From Fasciolopsis buskii (taxonomy: Eukaryota > Platyhelminthes > Trematoda > Plagiorchiida > Fasciolidae), in NCBI GenBank assembly GCA_008360955.1, contig LUCM01003795.1, positions 225,210 to 289,209 on the forward strand: a stretch of DNA of 64,000 nucleotides, in the 5' to 3' direction. The notes under the pieces are model-generated. The model was not told the DNA's origin. It worked only from the letters and a program-made list of their open reading frames with translations, and ran no database searches. How positions within the stretch are numbered: position 1 is the first letter of the stretch; every line of letters begins with the position of its first letter. Shown piece by piece: positions 33,162 to 45,380 of this stretch. A program made the translations under genes and the position numbers.

Positions 33162-35147
33162 TAATATATCTAGTCAACTGGTTGAGGTGTCTTCTCAACC
33201 CCGACTACAGAAAAGTGAGGTACCTACTTCAGCTGAGTTTGATGCACATTGCGTTGTTTCACGCTGTCGCGTGGTGTGTTGGCTTCCACGTGGCTTATTC
33301 CACTACGTGGGGGGAAGGAGAATAAGGCACGATATAGTAAGGTAGACGAGTGTTCACCATAAACAGCACGTGGTCCAACCAGCTAAGTTCAATTTTTACA
33401 AACGCGCCTGTGAGTTAGTTGCTACACCCCAATGCCATCTAGCCAAGAGAAGAAAGAAAATGAGAAATATCGAAAGATCAACGACAAGGTAATAGGTCAA
33501 AGAGCTAAATACAATACATTTAGTGCCAGAACCCCAGTGGATGTGGCAATGAACTCTTTCATCTATTGTCAAAACTGTTGCGGACAGCCGAATCAGACAA
33601 ACGTTCGACAGCCAATCGCATTTGTGGCCTGCGTCGATGGCCATTCAGCTGCAGCAAAAATCGCATTAAAACTAACGCATGGTCCGATTCGACGTACGTG
33701 GTCCAGTATGATCTACAGTTCTGGACAGAACCGCGCCAACGGTAGCTAACTGCAATATGGTCAATCTGACTCAGTGAACCTGTCGAGCTAGAACGCCACG
33801 TCGCTGTGCGACGCGAACTGCGTCGGAAATTCGTACTAGATAGGAATAAATGATTATCTGTACAGAATTGGAGAAGTCCTTCTCCGTTGTCTGTTCGCTG
33901 TGCAGGCAAGGCGCATCACCCACCTAAACAGGACTCCGATGCACTCAGTTTTCCAGCTTGTGCATTAAAGTCACCTGCTACCACTACAATGTCAGAGCTC
34001 TTGCTCTTCCGAACAAGAGTGACGAGGTTATCGTAAAATTTGTCTTTCTCCATGTCAGTGCTGCAGTCTGTTGGGGCGTATGCTGAGATAACATAAACTA
34101 CGCCTAACACTACTATCCTTTCGGACGCCGACTGATCCCTGCAGTCTCATGGTACACAAGCGACGGTTGACCGGGATCCAGTCTAAAAGGGCTGCTTTGG
34201 CTTCCTCACTTTAAAGCTATTCTCAAACCGCATTGACCCACAGCTTGAGCTGTTTCTTTTCCTAAAGCGTGCAGCAAAAATCTTGATGGGACATTTGGTG
34301 CAGTCAGTTGAATTACTCTACTCTACTGGAATCCTGAATTCGTGCTTTACTCACGCAGCAGACATCAATCGAAAATGAGTCCATTGTCAGAGCCAAACAA
34401 GCCTGTTGGTCAGCCTGCATTAAAGTGCGCACATTGAACGAACCGAGATTCAGAGGCTGGGGAGGCTTGAGAAAATGTGAACTAGCAGACTGAAAACCAA
34501 CACTTACTACACTATTTGACAATAAACCGTTGCGAGTATCGGGCGTGTTACCAGAGGGGGCACTATAGGTAGGCAGAAAGGGCAAAGACATTTGGCTGGA
34601 AATAAAAGAGACAGGTTGAATAAGAGAGGGAACTCTGAGCAGTAGCATGCTTATCACTACCCACCCCACCTGCCCTCGATGCAATGAGCAGCGCGGTCCT
34701 GATTATCCTGCGCGACGATCGATGGATGCAGTATGGAATTATTTGTAGACGTGTAACTCATGGGGAATAATGGACCGGTGTTGTTAGGGAGTCCAGCCAC
34801 TAAGCAGAAGAACGATTAGGGTTCTCAGCCAAAGCCTTTGGTTCTGACAAGAACCTGATCGCAAGGCAGCGGGGAATAGCTGGGTGGGCACCCATCTACT
34901 TGGATCAATTAGTCTTGCACTCGTTTTTCCGACTGAGCTGCTAACTCAGATGAACCCCAAACTGGGAGGACCAGAAGACTACTTCGTCAGGCCTCTATCC
35001 ACTGACTTTCCAGGCGTGATAGGATCTTCGGCTTGAGGTGAGCCATCCTGTATGGCCCATTGGGTCATAGACGCACGCAAGCCATCACGCCACGTCATGG
35101 TGCAGTCTCACTGACGGTAAAAGGTGGTTTTTGGAATAAGTTAAGAG
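33007..35147 (-). mobile_element. RTE element, internally deleted: 5' region + AP endonuclease + 3' end
   Basis: Reading on the minus strand, a 5' region runs from 35147 to about 34690. An AP endonuclease follows: 'LNLGSFNVRTLMQADQQACL' and 'SIDVCCVSKARIQDSS' near 34440-34330, 'ISAYAPTDCSTDMEK' and 'VVVAGDFNAQAGKL' (catalytic GDFNAQ) near 34090-33950, then 'SQIDHIAVSYRWRG' and 'VESDHALV' (the SDH motif) near 33780-33670. At about 33400-33540 it jumps to 3' sequence like that at 37.4 kb, so the RT is deleted. Stops and frameshifts occur between 34130 and 34330. No part of HLCS extends this far. Confidence 0.85.
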
Positions 35148-35160
35148 CTGTCTCTTATAN
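35148..35160. other. Probable Nextera transposase adaptor remnant and N (assembly artefact)
   Basis: 'CTGTCTCTTATA' at 35148-35159 equals the first 12 bases of the 19-base Nextera mosaic end and is followed at once by an N. The genomic copy at 35979-36235 lacks it and continues with other sequence from the same point. Confidence 0.8.
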
Positions 35161-35978
35161 ATTGGCAATTATTTGCTCGTCTTAGGGTTACACGGTGGGG
35201 TACTGGAGCATCATGACCAGATAGCGGGGATAGGCAGTCAGTGCAAAGAATGGAGTGGAGCTTTCGGCGGTAGATTGCGTGGCATCTGTGGTCATTAGCG
35301 AGTTCGGAGCAGAGCTGGAGAAAGATGGCCCTCTGGAATTTCTTCCAGCCAGTGCATCCCAAATGCCCATTTAATTTTCGAGGGTCAGATTATCCTTAGA
35401 TTTCAAAGCTCATTTTAATGAATCAACTCCTAAGATTTAGCTCGCAAATGGTCAGCTTTTGACGGGACATTTTAGCTACATTGGGCCACGGATGAAACCA
35501 AGGGAGAACAATTGTGAGTGGTGGCGAAGAGGTTCCTGTGCGTCCTCGAAGACCAGTTTTCGCCGGTGAAGGGGTAGATAAAAGAAAGCAGTGCAGTGTG
35601 GTGGGAAGCGGAGATACAGTGGGCTATAAGACGCCGGAATCAGAATTGGCTTCTGTATAAAGCACACTGGGGCAGTTGAGTATAGACTTGGCGTGATGAG
35701 CGTAGAAATTAGGCTAAAAGGAACGCTCAGTACAATTACGAGCCAAAGTTAGCCAAGTACGCCATGAAGCAGGCGAAAAAAGTTATGCTTTTGTCCAGTC
35801 AAAAGTACCACTCAATAGTACAGTAAGGAAGCAAAAACAGGGGGAAATTCTCTAGCGTTGTGACAGTCGCAAGACAAAAGTACAATTCGGCTGTTTTGGC
35901 GGCGTATTTGGAGCACATGGAGGCTTTCACAAAGAGTGTGATCTCCTTTTTCCACTGACAGATATAGATAAATGGCAG
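35161..35978. other. Unassigned segment between two RTE 5' copies
   Basis: A minus-strand frame at 35188-35370 is open but of no known family. Given the adaptor and N at its left edge, its position next to 35147 is doubtful. Confidence 0.3.
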
Positions 35979-36235
35979 CCCATCTAATTGGATCAATCAG
36001 TCTTGCACTCGTTTTTCCGACTGAGCTGCTAACTCAGATGAACCCCAAACTGGGAGGACCAGAAGACTACTTCGTCAGGCCTCTATCCACTGACTTTCCA
36101 GGCGTGATAGGATCTTCGGCTTGAGGTGAGCCATCCTGTATGGCCCATTGGGTCATAGACGCACGCAAGCCATCACGCCACGTCATGGTGCAGTCTCACT
36201 GACGGTAAAAGGTGGTTTTTGGAATAAGTTAAGAG
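35979..36235 (-). mobile_element. RTE 5' region, second copy
   Basis: It is near-identical to 34891-35147 (two differences seen, both near the left edge). A diverged copy in plus orientation lies at 63757-64000. In the 35.1- and 63.8-kb contexts the sequence is the untranslated lead of the RTE element. Confidence 0.85.
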
Positions 36236-37090
36236 TGAAGAACGTTCGTACGAAGATCATTCATGTTTACGGTAGGGCTGTTTTACTTCTCGGCTGCCCG
36301 GTCTAGAGTAGACCCTTTATACGTGGATGCATCTCTAGCCTTTGCGCGGCCAATCTAGTTCTAGAAGGCATTAGAATCATTCCAGGCGAGTCGATGGCCA
36401 GATGATCAGTTTGTATGCCTCCTCTGCAAAGCCTTGCCGGGTTAGTTGAACACGGCAAGGTGTAATTGGCTTATTTATTTTGCGGGTCACTCGCTACGTC
36501 AAAGTGCCATCAGCGGGCTTTTGTGGGATGTTTGTATGGAAAAAACTTGCCGGGCAAAAATCGATCACGCCCTCGGCACTGCTGCTTTTTGTCCGCGGCC
36601 ACGTATTCCATGGACTGGAGCCTATCTAACAGCTAACGACCAAGACGCTGGCCATCCACTTATCCGCAACCAAGGGACGCGCCCAATAACATGGGGCCCT
36701 GCTTTACTAGTTCAAAATTATATATCGCGGCCAATGAACTTTGTGCGGTTAAGGTGAATAAACCGTATGGCTATGTTCATGGGATTCATCCAGTTGACTA
36801 GTTGTATTTAGGCCAATTTCGGCAATAGTGTTCTTAAAAACAGTCCGCACCGTAATTTCCAAACTTTTGCATCAACAAATTTTTGCGCTGGAATTCCGAT
36901 TGGTCACAATCTACTGAAATTACATGATAAAGTTGGAATCCCCTTTTACGGCAAGGGACCAACATCTTCCTTTGCTGTCAACACTGAACTACCTTTGGTG
37001 GTCAACATGGTGCCTCACCTTAAACCGATCGTTATCACGTCACGCGCAATCGAGCCACCCATATTTCCGTCGCGAACTCAGGTTTTCGTG
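36236..37090. other. Unassigned region
   Basis: A plus-strand 103-codon frame (36446-36757, 'GAYLTANDQDAGHPLIRNQG') shows no recognised domain. Confidence 0.3.
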
Positions 37091-37515
37091 AAAACATCGT
37101 CATCATCATCACCATCGCCGTTCAAAGTTAAACAGCAAGGCAAGCCTCACTGGCCGCTGCCTTGCCCCAGAGTTACACGTTTATATAAAAAGAGTGAATA
37201 TCCAACAGGAACAGGGAGTGGACCTACACACACGGGAGAAGATAAGATGCTGCTTCAGCCAACGCACGAAACACAGTCCAATTGTACAAACGCACGTGTT
37301 TTCAATCATTCTGATTCGATAGAAAATGACAACACGATTGCCACTGTTCACGGTTCCCTGCCATATCCTTCAGTGTCTCCAGCCAGCAAGTCGACAAGTC
37401 TTTCGGACCCCAACCACGAAGACGTGAGACACCTACTCTACCTAAGTTCGCTGTACATTTTCTCATTTCACGTTGCTACGTCATCTGTTGGCCTCCACAT
37501 GGCTTCGTCCATTCC
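37091..37515 (-). mobile_element. RTE 3' UTR and C-terminus, minus strand
   Basis: Starts at the tail ('CATCGTCATCATCATCACCA'), then the RTE 3' UTR blocks and the C-terminal coding region. From 37262 it equals 39012-39265. It is interrupted by the 25-N gap. Confidence 0.85.
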
Positions 37516-37540
37516 NNNNNNNNNNNNNNNNNNNNNNNNN
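37516..37540. other. Assembly gap, 25 N
   Basis: A run of 25 N. Confidence 1.
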
Positions 37541-39011
37541 TTAGAGGGAACACAAAATGGGGCACGGTATGTAGACGAGTTGATCGCAATAATGCAACAC
37601 GATTGGACCCCAACCAAACACAGTCTACTAGAGTTTCAATACGCCTAGAAAACAAGCTATTTATCAGGAAGTTGGCAATACTAAATGAAACAAATTCCTA
37701 AACTCAATTTATTTACTCACCCGGGTTCACTCCATCCAACTCCTGGCCATACTTACAGTAGAATTCGATAAACGATGGTCGAAACAAACCTTCCAATCTC
37801 GGGGACCGAAAGTTCGGCCCACACCACAATTCCTAACGGTCCCTCTGCAAACCGGTACTAACAATCTCCAGTAAACTAAATGAAGGGTAAAGATGCAGTA
37901 AGGTCTTGCAGATATGGTGGTTTCACTCCGACTGAATGTTGTGGTTGTTATTAATTATAAAAATAAATTCACCATTGTGATTCTTCCCAAAAGTGTGTGG
38001 TTCTTACCCTGCCCCGTATAAACTTGGGACCCCGTAGCTCTCGTCTGACATGTGGCCTAGGAAGATCCGCCTCTTATTTTTGTGACGTTCCTCGCTATCG
38101 CCCCACTTGAAAAAGGCCGCGTTGCACCAGTCTCCGTTGTGTTATGGCGATCGAAAACATCGTCCCAGCCGCTGATACCCGTACCCAGGACCTCTGTTGA
38201 TCGTTCGCTCCTAGCCCTCAAAGCCTGCATCGGGGTGGTTCGGGGTGGAATCACCGATATGAGCCACATGCAGCACAGTCACCACACCGACCTTTCAATT
38301 CAGTGAAATTTCATCAGGCCGACGCCCAAGTGCCTCAATCCAGCGTGAAGACTGCCACCGAGCCCTTGGATTATACGATCCATACTCTACACTGCTCTAA
38401 TCCCTCGAGCCCTAACCATTCGTCTGGAAACGCAAATGGGAAAGCGTAGCCAACGCTGAAAGGAGGCTGATAGACGTCGGACTCCACAGTTCGGTCCACG
38501 CTACACTCCTCCATTCAGTATTCAATTTCGGCGCTTCCTGTCGTCCAGTCCCTCCGTAACCATGTAACATACCTCTGCGCAAACTCTGCGAAAGGTGCAA
38601 AGCACTGCCCAAAACCAGCAACTATCCCGGACAGGTCTCGCGTCTATAGACCGTTGTGCAATCCGGTCCGCAGACTCGAAACAGGGCACACGAGCCGCTC
38701 GTTCTTCTTTCGCGAACTCGTGACGAGTTATCGCGTATAAACCAACGCATCGTTTTTTTTCTCCATGTCAGTGGCTTGCGAGTCTGTTGGGGTATGCTGA
38801 CTGATTAACAAGGTTAAAACTACGCGACTTAAACACTACTATCCTTTTCCGGGACGCCGGACTTGGCAATCCCTGCAGTCTTCATGGCACCACAAAAGCG
38901 ACTGTTCCTATTCACACACGGGAGCAAGTGTGTGTGTCGCAGACATTCCAAGTGGCCGAAGAAACCAGAAAACTTCGCCAGGCATTCTTCAAACGGAACG
39001 GAACAGATTAT
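37541..39011 (-). mobile_element. Insertion-rich copy of the RTE segment 39275-40135 (likely uncorrected long-read filling)
   Basis: The order of blocks equals the clean copy that follows (C-terminus, thumb, endonuclease junction, endonuclease). The sequence is peppered with single-base and short insertions: 'CTTTTCCGGGACGCCGG' against 'CTTTCGGACGCCG', and 'CACACGGGAGCAAGTGTGTG' against 'CACACGAGCAATG'. 38040-38240 has drifted most. No frame survives. Insertions far outnumber substitutions, unlike neutral decay. Confidence 0.7.
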
Positions 39012-40135
39012 GTGCACGAAACACAGTCCAATTGTACAAACGCACGTGTTTTCAATCATTCTGATTCGATAGAAAATGACAACACGATTGCCACTGTTCA
39101 CGGTTCCCTGTCATATCCTTCAGTGTCTCCAGCCAGCAAGTCGACAAGTCTTTCGGACCCCAACCACGAAGACGTGAGACACCTACTCTACCTAAGTTCG
39201 CTGTACATTTTCTCATTTCACGTTGCTACGTCATCTGTTGGCCTCCACATGGCTTCGTCCATTCCTTAGGAGGAACACAAAATGGGGCACGGTATAGTAG
39301 ACGAGTGATCGCAATATGCAACACGTGACCCAACCAACACAGTCTACTAAGTTTCATACGCTGAAACAAGCTATTTTCAGAAGTGGCATCTAATACCAAA
39401 TTCCTAAACTCAATATTACTCACCCGGTCACTCCATCCAATCCTGGCCATACTACGTAGAAATCGATGGTCGAAAACCTCCAACCGACGAACATCGCCCA
39501 CACACATACTCCACGTCCCGCAACCGTACAACAGAACTGAAATGAGCGCACTGCAGCACAGTACACACGACCTTTCAACTTCAGTGAAATATCAGGCCGA
39601 CGCCACAAGTGCCTCAATCCAGCGTAAGCTGCCCGAGCCTTGGATATACGCATACTTACCTCCAATCCCGAGCTACCATCGTTGGACACGCAACTACCAA
39701 GGTAGGTGAAACGGTCCACAGTCGTCAGCTCCTCTCCATTCAGTATCAATTTCGGCGCTGCTGTCGTCCAGTCCTGTAACAGTACTTTGCACTCTGAAGG
39801 TGCAAAGCACATTCCAAACCCAGCAACTGATCCCGACAGTCTATCTAGTGCCCGTTGTGCATGGTCCGCAGACTCGAACAGGCACACGACGCCGTTTGCT
39901 CTTCCGAACAAGCGTGACGAGGTTATCGTAAAACTCGTTTTTCTCCATGTCAGTGCTGCAGTCTGTTGGGGCGTATGCTGAGATAACAAGTAAACTACGC
40001 TTAACACTACTATCCTTTCGGACGCCGACTGATCCCTGCAGTCTCATGGCACACAAGCGACTGTTCCTATCACACACGAGCAATGTTTCGCAGACATCAG
40101 TGGCCGAAAACAGAAACTCGCCAGGCATTCTCAAC
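39012..40135 (-). mobile_element. RTE deletion derivative: endonuclease fused to RT thumb
   Basis: The minus-strand endonuclease ('SAYAPTDCSTDMEKNEFYDN', 'LVTLVRKSK') is joined at about 39897 straight to sequence after the YADD box ('CLFESADHAQRALDRLSGSV'). It continues through 'GMCFAPSECKVLLQDW', 'LTTVDRFTYLGSCVSNDGSS' and the C-terminal 'RLEVFDHRFLRSMARIGWSD'. The junction shows short shared 'TTGC/TTGCTCTTCC' sequence. The GDFNAQ part and the whole RT fingers and palm are absent. Confidence 0.8.
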
Positions 40136-40565
40136 ACGGATAGACCAAGTCCCGCAGTCGTAAATCAGAACACTGCGAACTGTGGCACTGTATACCCTTC
40201 TCTTGATGGAAAGTCCGATGTCATGGCGATACCACGTGTTTTGGGTTCGCAAAAGCTGCTCTGGCTTTCACAATTCGTGACACGACCTCCTCCCCAACAC
40301 CTCCGCCAGGTGTGGTCAGACTCCCGAGGCACTTGAAACTATTGACTACCTCTAACCGATCACCACAAAGGGTGAGTGCAGGTACGGGTTTTTGCCAGTC
40401 TTGAAGAAGTACCTTGCATTTCGAAGGTACAAAGCACATACCGTACCTAGATACCTCAGTCGCCAAGCGGTCCAACGCGCGCTGAATTGCTTGTGCGTCG
40501 CTGCACAACAAAGCGATGTCACTGGCATACTCTAAGTCAAAAACTGTGCCCTGGGAGGAGTTCAA
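40136..40565 (-). mobile_element. Second RTE family fragment fused upstream of the endonuclease
   Basis: The minus strand reads 'VFDLEYASDIALLCSDAQAI' (YADD equivalent is YASD), 'SRYGMCFVPSKCKVLLQDW' and 'LEVVNSFKCLGSLTTPGGGV'. It then ends at an 'IARV' equivalent at about 40090 and runs into the endonuclease of the other family. This makes it a chimera of two RTE lineages, with Asp-to-Ser loss in the catalytic box. Confidence 0.8.
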
Positions 40566-41712
40566 CTCTACTGTCTAAAAGACCAGAAAAAGTGTTCTGT
40601 GAAACATTATCACAACGTTGGAAAGAAATATGGATATAGGTACTCCAGTGGAGACGACGAAGGGTGACGACTGCTGGCCATGAGCCCTATCCCGACCAAA
40701 CATATACTCATCAGGTACTCTATACCTAAACAAAGTGTCATAATGCAGACTTATCAAGAGTCAAACACTGCGCAGGTGCTTAAGAACACGAAGGTCGCTG
40801 GCCCTTGGAAAAACAGAAAGGGGGGGGGCGTTCCGGAGCTTTACCGTCCAGAAGACCAAAATAAAGTTCAACATCTAAGGACAATGATTTGGCAAGGATG
40901 ACTGGCGACCTCAATACAAGGAGAACGAGAAAGTCATACAGAAGGGTAAATGCCGAAGCGAGTGCTGAATAAAGCAAACCAGAAAAGAAAGTTAAACAAC
41001 CCAGGGATTCGAAAGTGGTTGTAAACTGGAAGTCAGAGAAGCGTCGCTCACTAGCCGGGTGACTCTTCGTCGAACACGATCACGAAAAGTAAAAGCGGTA
41101 GGCAGATCTTTACCCCTCTCCCTGAATATAGTATTCAAATGCCGGACGTTGATGAAATTTGTATAGAAGAAACTAAAGTAATCCTGAACGGATGAAACCA
41201 CTGAGAAGCAGCAACGGACTTCCTACCACTAGGGATACAACTCCCACGTAGTCTGTAGTGTTTGAGGCCTTTCTTTTCGAAAATTGTGGAGTACGCGGAG
41301 AAACGTTTATCGCGCTACGCATACATCCACGGTAAAGGGGAACTATAAAGTACACGTGGAGTCTGTTGTGTGGGCATACACTGCGGTTGAAATTACCACA
41401 AGCACATAACTCACCAAAGAGGGCTAGGGCTGTCGATTCGGTCTTCAGAGGCAATACCATGCTGTCACACACTGTCCGTAATGCAATCTACGTTTTAGTT
41501 GGTAGGCCAGTTGCAATGCATGTTTGCCAGATGATGGCTTCCGATTACTGCGCAGGTTGGATTCCAAAACTCCGAGTCTGGAAGAGTGAGCACCGAGAGG
41601 AACTGGGAGAGGGGTGGAATCTACCTAAAGGCATCGAGCAGTGACACAATGACGATAGTGCAAAACTAGAAAAGTGGCAAGTGGAGGGAAAGTATAACTG
41701 TTTCGATTGTTT
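40566..41712. other. Unassigned region
   Basis: It has a poly-G run ('GGGGGGGCG', 40822) and several short frames (for example minus 41173-41472 and plus 41366-41644), none of a recognised family. Confidence 0.3.
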
Positions 41713-42177
41713 TTATTCCTTCCTAGTGTAGCGGGAGTTGGAAAGAAGGTGTTCCCCCGCCAGAGCAGTCGTAACCGTGGTTCTGTACCTCGAGGCGCAG
41801 TTTAGACAGATCTGTCTAAAATAAAAGCGGTACGCAAACAACGGCCTGTGTACATTGGGTGACCGCCGTTTTGGTCCTTTTGTAGAAAACCAACTTGACG
41901 GGGCGCGTGATGATGCGTTATGCTCATTTTCTGATACATTTTGACCAAGCAGAGGTGGCGCTGATGTCACCAGCCTAAGCACCAACCTTCGTGTTGGCCA
42001 ATCATACGTTTGAAGTCGCATGGTCCATGTCTTTCCCGTGACTAAAAAGGACTGAAACAGGGGTCGTTGATGGGATAATTCTACCTCTTGAATGATGAGA
42101 ACTATGCGGCCTGCTTCACTGCTGTCGTCGACCGAGATGGTGTCAGCAGGCGTAAATAGGGCAGAGAACTTGCACAA
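41713..42177 (-). other. Unassigned 154-codon open frame, possible host exon or repeat
   Basis: The frame includes 'DDSSEAGRIVLIIQEVELSH', 'LVTGKTWTMRLQTYDWPTRR' and 'LVLRLVTSAPPLL' and looks coding in its first 60 residues. I know no domain with it. A real exon could cover only 41990-42160. Confidence 0.3.
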
Positions 42178-42489
42178 TGTTCACATGTACTCACTGAACA
42201 ACAAACTATCATTAACGACTCAATCATGACTTGATAACGGTGGGCACTTTGTCAACCAAACACCGGAAAAAAGGGCGGCAGGAAGCAAATGATCCTGGTT
42301 CGGTTCCTGTTCTCTCAGGCACACATATATGGAGGTAGTATGCATTAGAGATGATCAATATTGTAAAGGAACACGCCCGTGAATGAGAAGACCCCGGACA
42401 CCTCTCCGAAGCGGAGGCCACATCGCGAGGAATGAGGGAGAGGCAGAATCCCCGATAAGGAGAAAATTACGTTTGTTGTAGAATTGCAT

Positions 42490-42715
42490 GCAATCCGCCG
42501 TTAATATAAAAATAGAGTTCTTCCACCATTTTATCTCCGCTATTCACCTCAACGATTTCAGTGGACCAAAAGTAGCCGAAATGTCAAACACCAAATCCGA
42601 CCCTAAGCAACCTGACGCAGATGAAGACCCTATAATCGTACTTCGCGCTTTATCCGAAGGTCGCGTCATTAGCTGTAACGAGCATATCGGTAGTTGTGAC
42701 CAGTCCAGTTGCCAG
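42490..42715 (+). other. Unassigned short frame, possible first exon
   Basis: 'MSNTKSDPKQPDADEDPIIV' then 'LRALSEGRVISCNEHI', acidic and coding-like. GTAGTTGTG follows 'CATATCG', a possible donor. Function unknown. Confidence 0.25.
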
Positions 42716-43260
42716 TCGTAACGAGCCGAGTAAGAGGGACACACAAGTGTTCACTGGCGTTAAGGACAAGTAAACGTAATACGAAATTCGTGGCAGGACA
42801 ATCCGCTCTACAGTCTCAAAGGCTACTCTGATCAGCGTATCCAACCCAAGTACCACAGCGTTACCAAGAGACTGCCCACTGCCTTCCAATAGATAGCAAT
42901 GCTTTGTCGGTATTTATTCTAGTTCTTTGGCTTATTTAGTTTGTTAGATTGTAAGTCTAGCATTTTGGAAAAAGTAAGATCTTTATTGTTACGGAACAAT
43001 TTGCTTAACTTTTCTGAATATAAATTTTTGACTTGCTTTATGCCCAACCATATTGCCTGTGCTTTTGTTAAGGCTAAGGTTGTCAGATTTCTAGCTGTGA
43101 GCCGAACTAATTTTAAGCGCTGAAACACTACAAAACGTAAATGTTTTCAAATAAAGTTGTCCGAGGGTCTGTCGCCAACCATTTCGTGGTTCACGCAAGC
43201 AAACCACCACCCACTTGAAAATAAACGATACTAAAATTCACACACAGATGTGAGAACCGA

Positions 43261-43725
43261 ATGTTTAGTATCACTCGTGGACCTAAACCAGCGGCGCACA
43301 AAAAAACGGTCGACTTCGCGAGGGTGATAACAGACCTCCAGAAGATAGTGCAGTCACAGGAAGACACTTTTGCGTCTATCCCCAGTGATAAGTTTCATGG
43401 AGCCCTCGTTTTTTCCAACGTTCCGAGCCTAATAACAACATGTCGCTTTTGGGCTCAATCACCAACGAAGTTCAAAAACGCACAGCAGCAGAAAAACGCA
43501 ATTGCGTTTAATGTTCCCGACCGCCCACCCCAAGAAATAGTGGAGCCGTGCATCTTTACGCTTTTCGATTGGCACATCACGAGTGCCAAGGCATTAAATT
43601 CAGGAAAAGGTTGCAACGCCAAGATTTTCCGCAATCTTTCGGGTTTCCTATTGAGTCTACGGCTAAACAGAATAATAATAATAAAATGTATATTTCCCGA
43701 TTTGCGAGACACGTACGCAAGATAA
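43261..43725 (+). other. Unassigned 154-codon open frame
   Basis: Starts 'MFSITRGPKPAAHKKTVDFA' and includes 'DRPPQEIVEPCIFTLFDWH'. The N-terminal 95 residues look coding. No family was recognised. It lies just upstream of the two-copy repeat at 43.8 kb. Confidence 0.3.
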
Positions 43726-43804
43726 GTTCCAGTTTTTACAGAGTTGATGCATAAGAAATACGACCAAAATATATCGAAGTGAACGGGGGTGACAACGACC
43801 TTCA

Positions 43805-44290
43805 GTAACTTGAAATTTTCGTTTGTTTATGGGTATTTCTCGACATACGAGAGTCATGCGCAAGGCAATATGAAGATTGTGCAAAGAATGCACAGTGCAG
43901 ACACGGAGAAAAGAATCCAAACGTATAATGCAATGTGTTTTCGCTCGCGGGATCATAACAGGTAATGTGATTTGACAGGCACGAGGTTGCAAGAATGGAA
44001 CCAAAGCTAGACGATGATTCGCAAAGACTTCTCTGTGACTGATTACCAGTCCGGCACTGCGAGTATAATATGTTTGAATGTAGCAAAAGATGCGTATCGC
44101 GGGCGAAAAATATGGCTAGAAGGCAATGGCTGTCGTTGCCAGTTGGCAGGGATCCTCGTAGATTCGAAGAGCCACATGGTGGGGATGAGGATCAATATGG
44201 GTTTCATAACGGAATGGAGATGATTGAAATGTGGACTGGAAAGCGCACGAAGCAGTGTATGGCGCCTTGTGAACGTAAGTTCAATTCAGA
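43805..44290 (+). repeat. Undescribed repeat, copy 1
   Basis: Shares block order with 45455-45930: 'TATTTCTCGACATACGAGAG', 'GCGCAAGGCAATATGAAG', 'GATGCGTATCGCGGGCG', 'AAAATATGGCTAGAAGGCAA', 'TTCATAACGGAATGGAGATG'. A plus frame through the centre reads 'SKRCVSRAKNMARRQW' and 'DQYGFHNGMEM'. A similar reading ('RCVSWAKMLAGKQW', 'YNNGMEM') is seen in copy 2, which suggests a once-coding unit. Confidence 0.6.
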
Positions 44291-44490
44291 TGCCAATCAA
44301 AATACTGTCCATTCGTGAGTCCTCTATGTATGGTCTCCGCGAAAGAATTTTGGGAAGGAGCAAGGGGTCCACTTGAACGTGAAAGCTAGAACGATGTTTT
44401 CCGCGACAGTGCCAGATTAGCAAAAGTTGTCAAATTGTTGCCCGAAACACCCCATTTAATAAAGTTAAATTATTTGCCGACAAAACGTCC

Positions 44491-45380
44491 TTGCAAAGAG
44501 AGGTTTCTCGCAGATCGAAAATAGATCCTGTGACAACCCTCTGTCCGCAGCACCAAAAACTTCCCACTCCCCCAATATTGAGTCCCATAAGATGTTGTGA
44601 CTCACCTCTGCCTGAGACTGCCGGAGTACCTGCGGTTGATATGGATTTGACCATTTCACCCTGTCCTACACAACCCCCGAGTACAAGACCCCACCTGGTG
44701 CAACCTCAAGATACCTTCAGCGACGAATCTGGCAACTTAATCCATTCCCTAATATTAGCCTTCGTATACCATCCGACACCTCTTAAAGATCACCCCGGCA
44801 GCCTCCCTTACACTGTCACCTTCTACGGCCTCAAACAACGGAGTCAAAATTACCAGTTTCACTGCTCTAAACCCCGTAGGCTCCAAACTCATAACGCCTA
44901 CCCAAACCCGAGTTACCTCCTTAGTACCCCAGAGCGTGTCCCCTTATACAAACTACCTTAACATTCCCCTTTCAAGGCAAACCCCGAGCTGCTGCCCGAA
45001 TACTCATATTAGGAAACTCAATGGGCCTCAAAGACTGTTACCCAAAACCCCCCATAACTGCCAGCCACCTGATATACTGATATTCCCACTGCCTATGTGA
45101 ACCACTCATCACCCTTCACTAGGCGTTGGAGAAAGTAGAACGAAGCCAACCATTTCTTCCATCGGGTTCTCTCACCCGACCCCTGCGGCAGCCACGCTCC
45201 CCCCTCATGGGCTTGGAGCAACCCATGGCTCACCAATCATTCCCAAGACCACATAGCCCATACACACCTTATCCCTACACATTACTACTGACTCCCAATC
45301 TTTACAACCATTCCACAGGTTGCTTCACTCCCGGTAGCAGCGATTTCCGCCATTAAAAACATCGTATTATTAGGAGCTAC
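44491..45380 (+). other. C-rich, G-poor stretch with 156-codon frame (44491-44961)
   Basis: Long runs such as 'CCCTACACAACCCCC' and 'TTCCCACTGCC' make the plus strand strongly pyrimidine/CA-rich compared with both flanks. The frame is Pro-rich ('LCPQHQKLPTPPILSPIRCC'). I recognise no family. It lies between the two copies of the unknown repeat. Confidence 0.35.
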
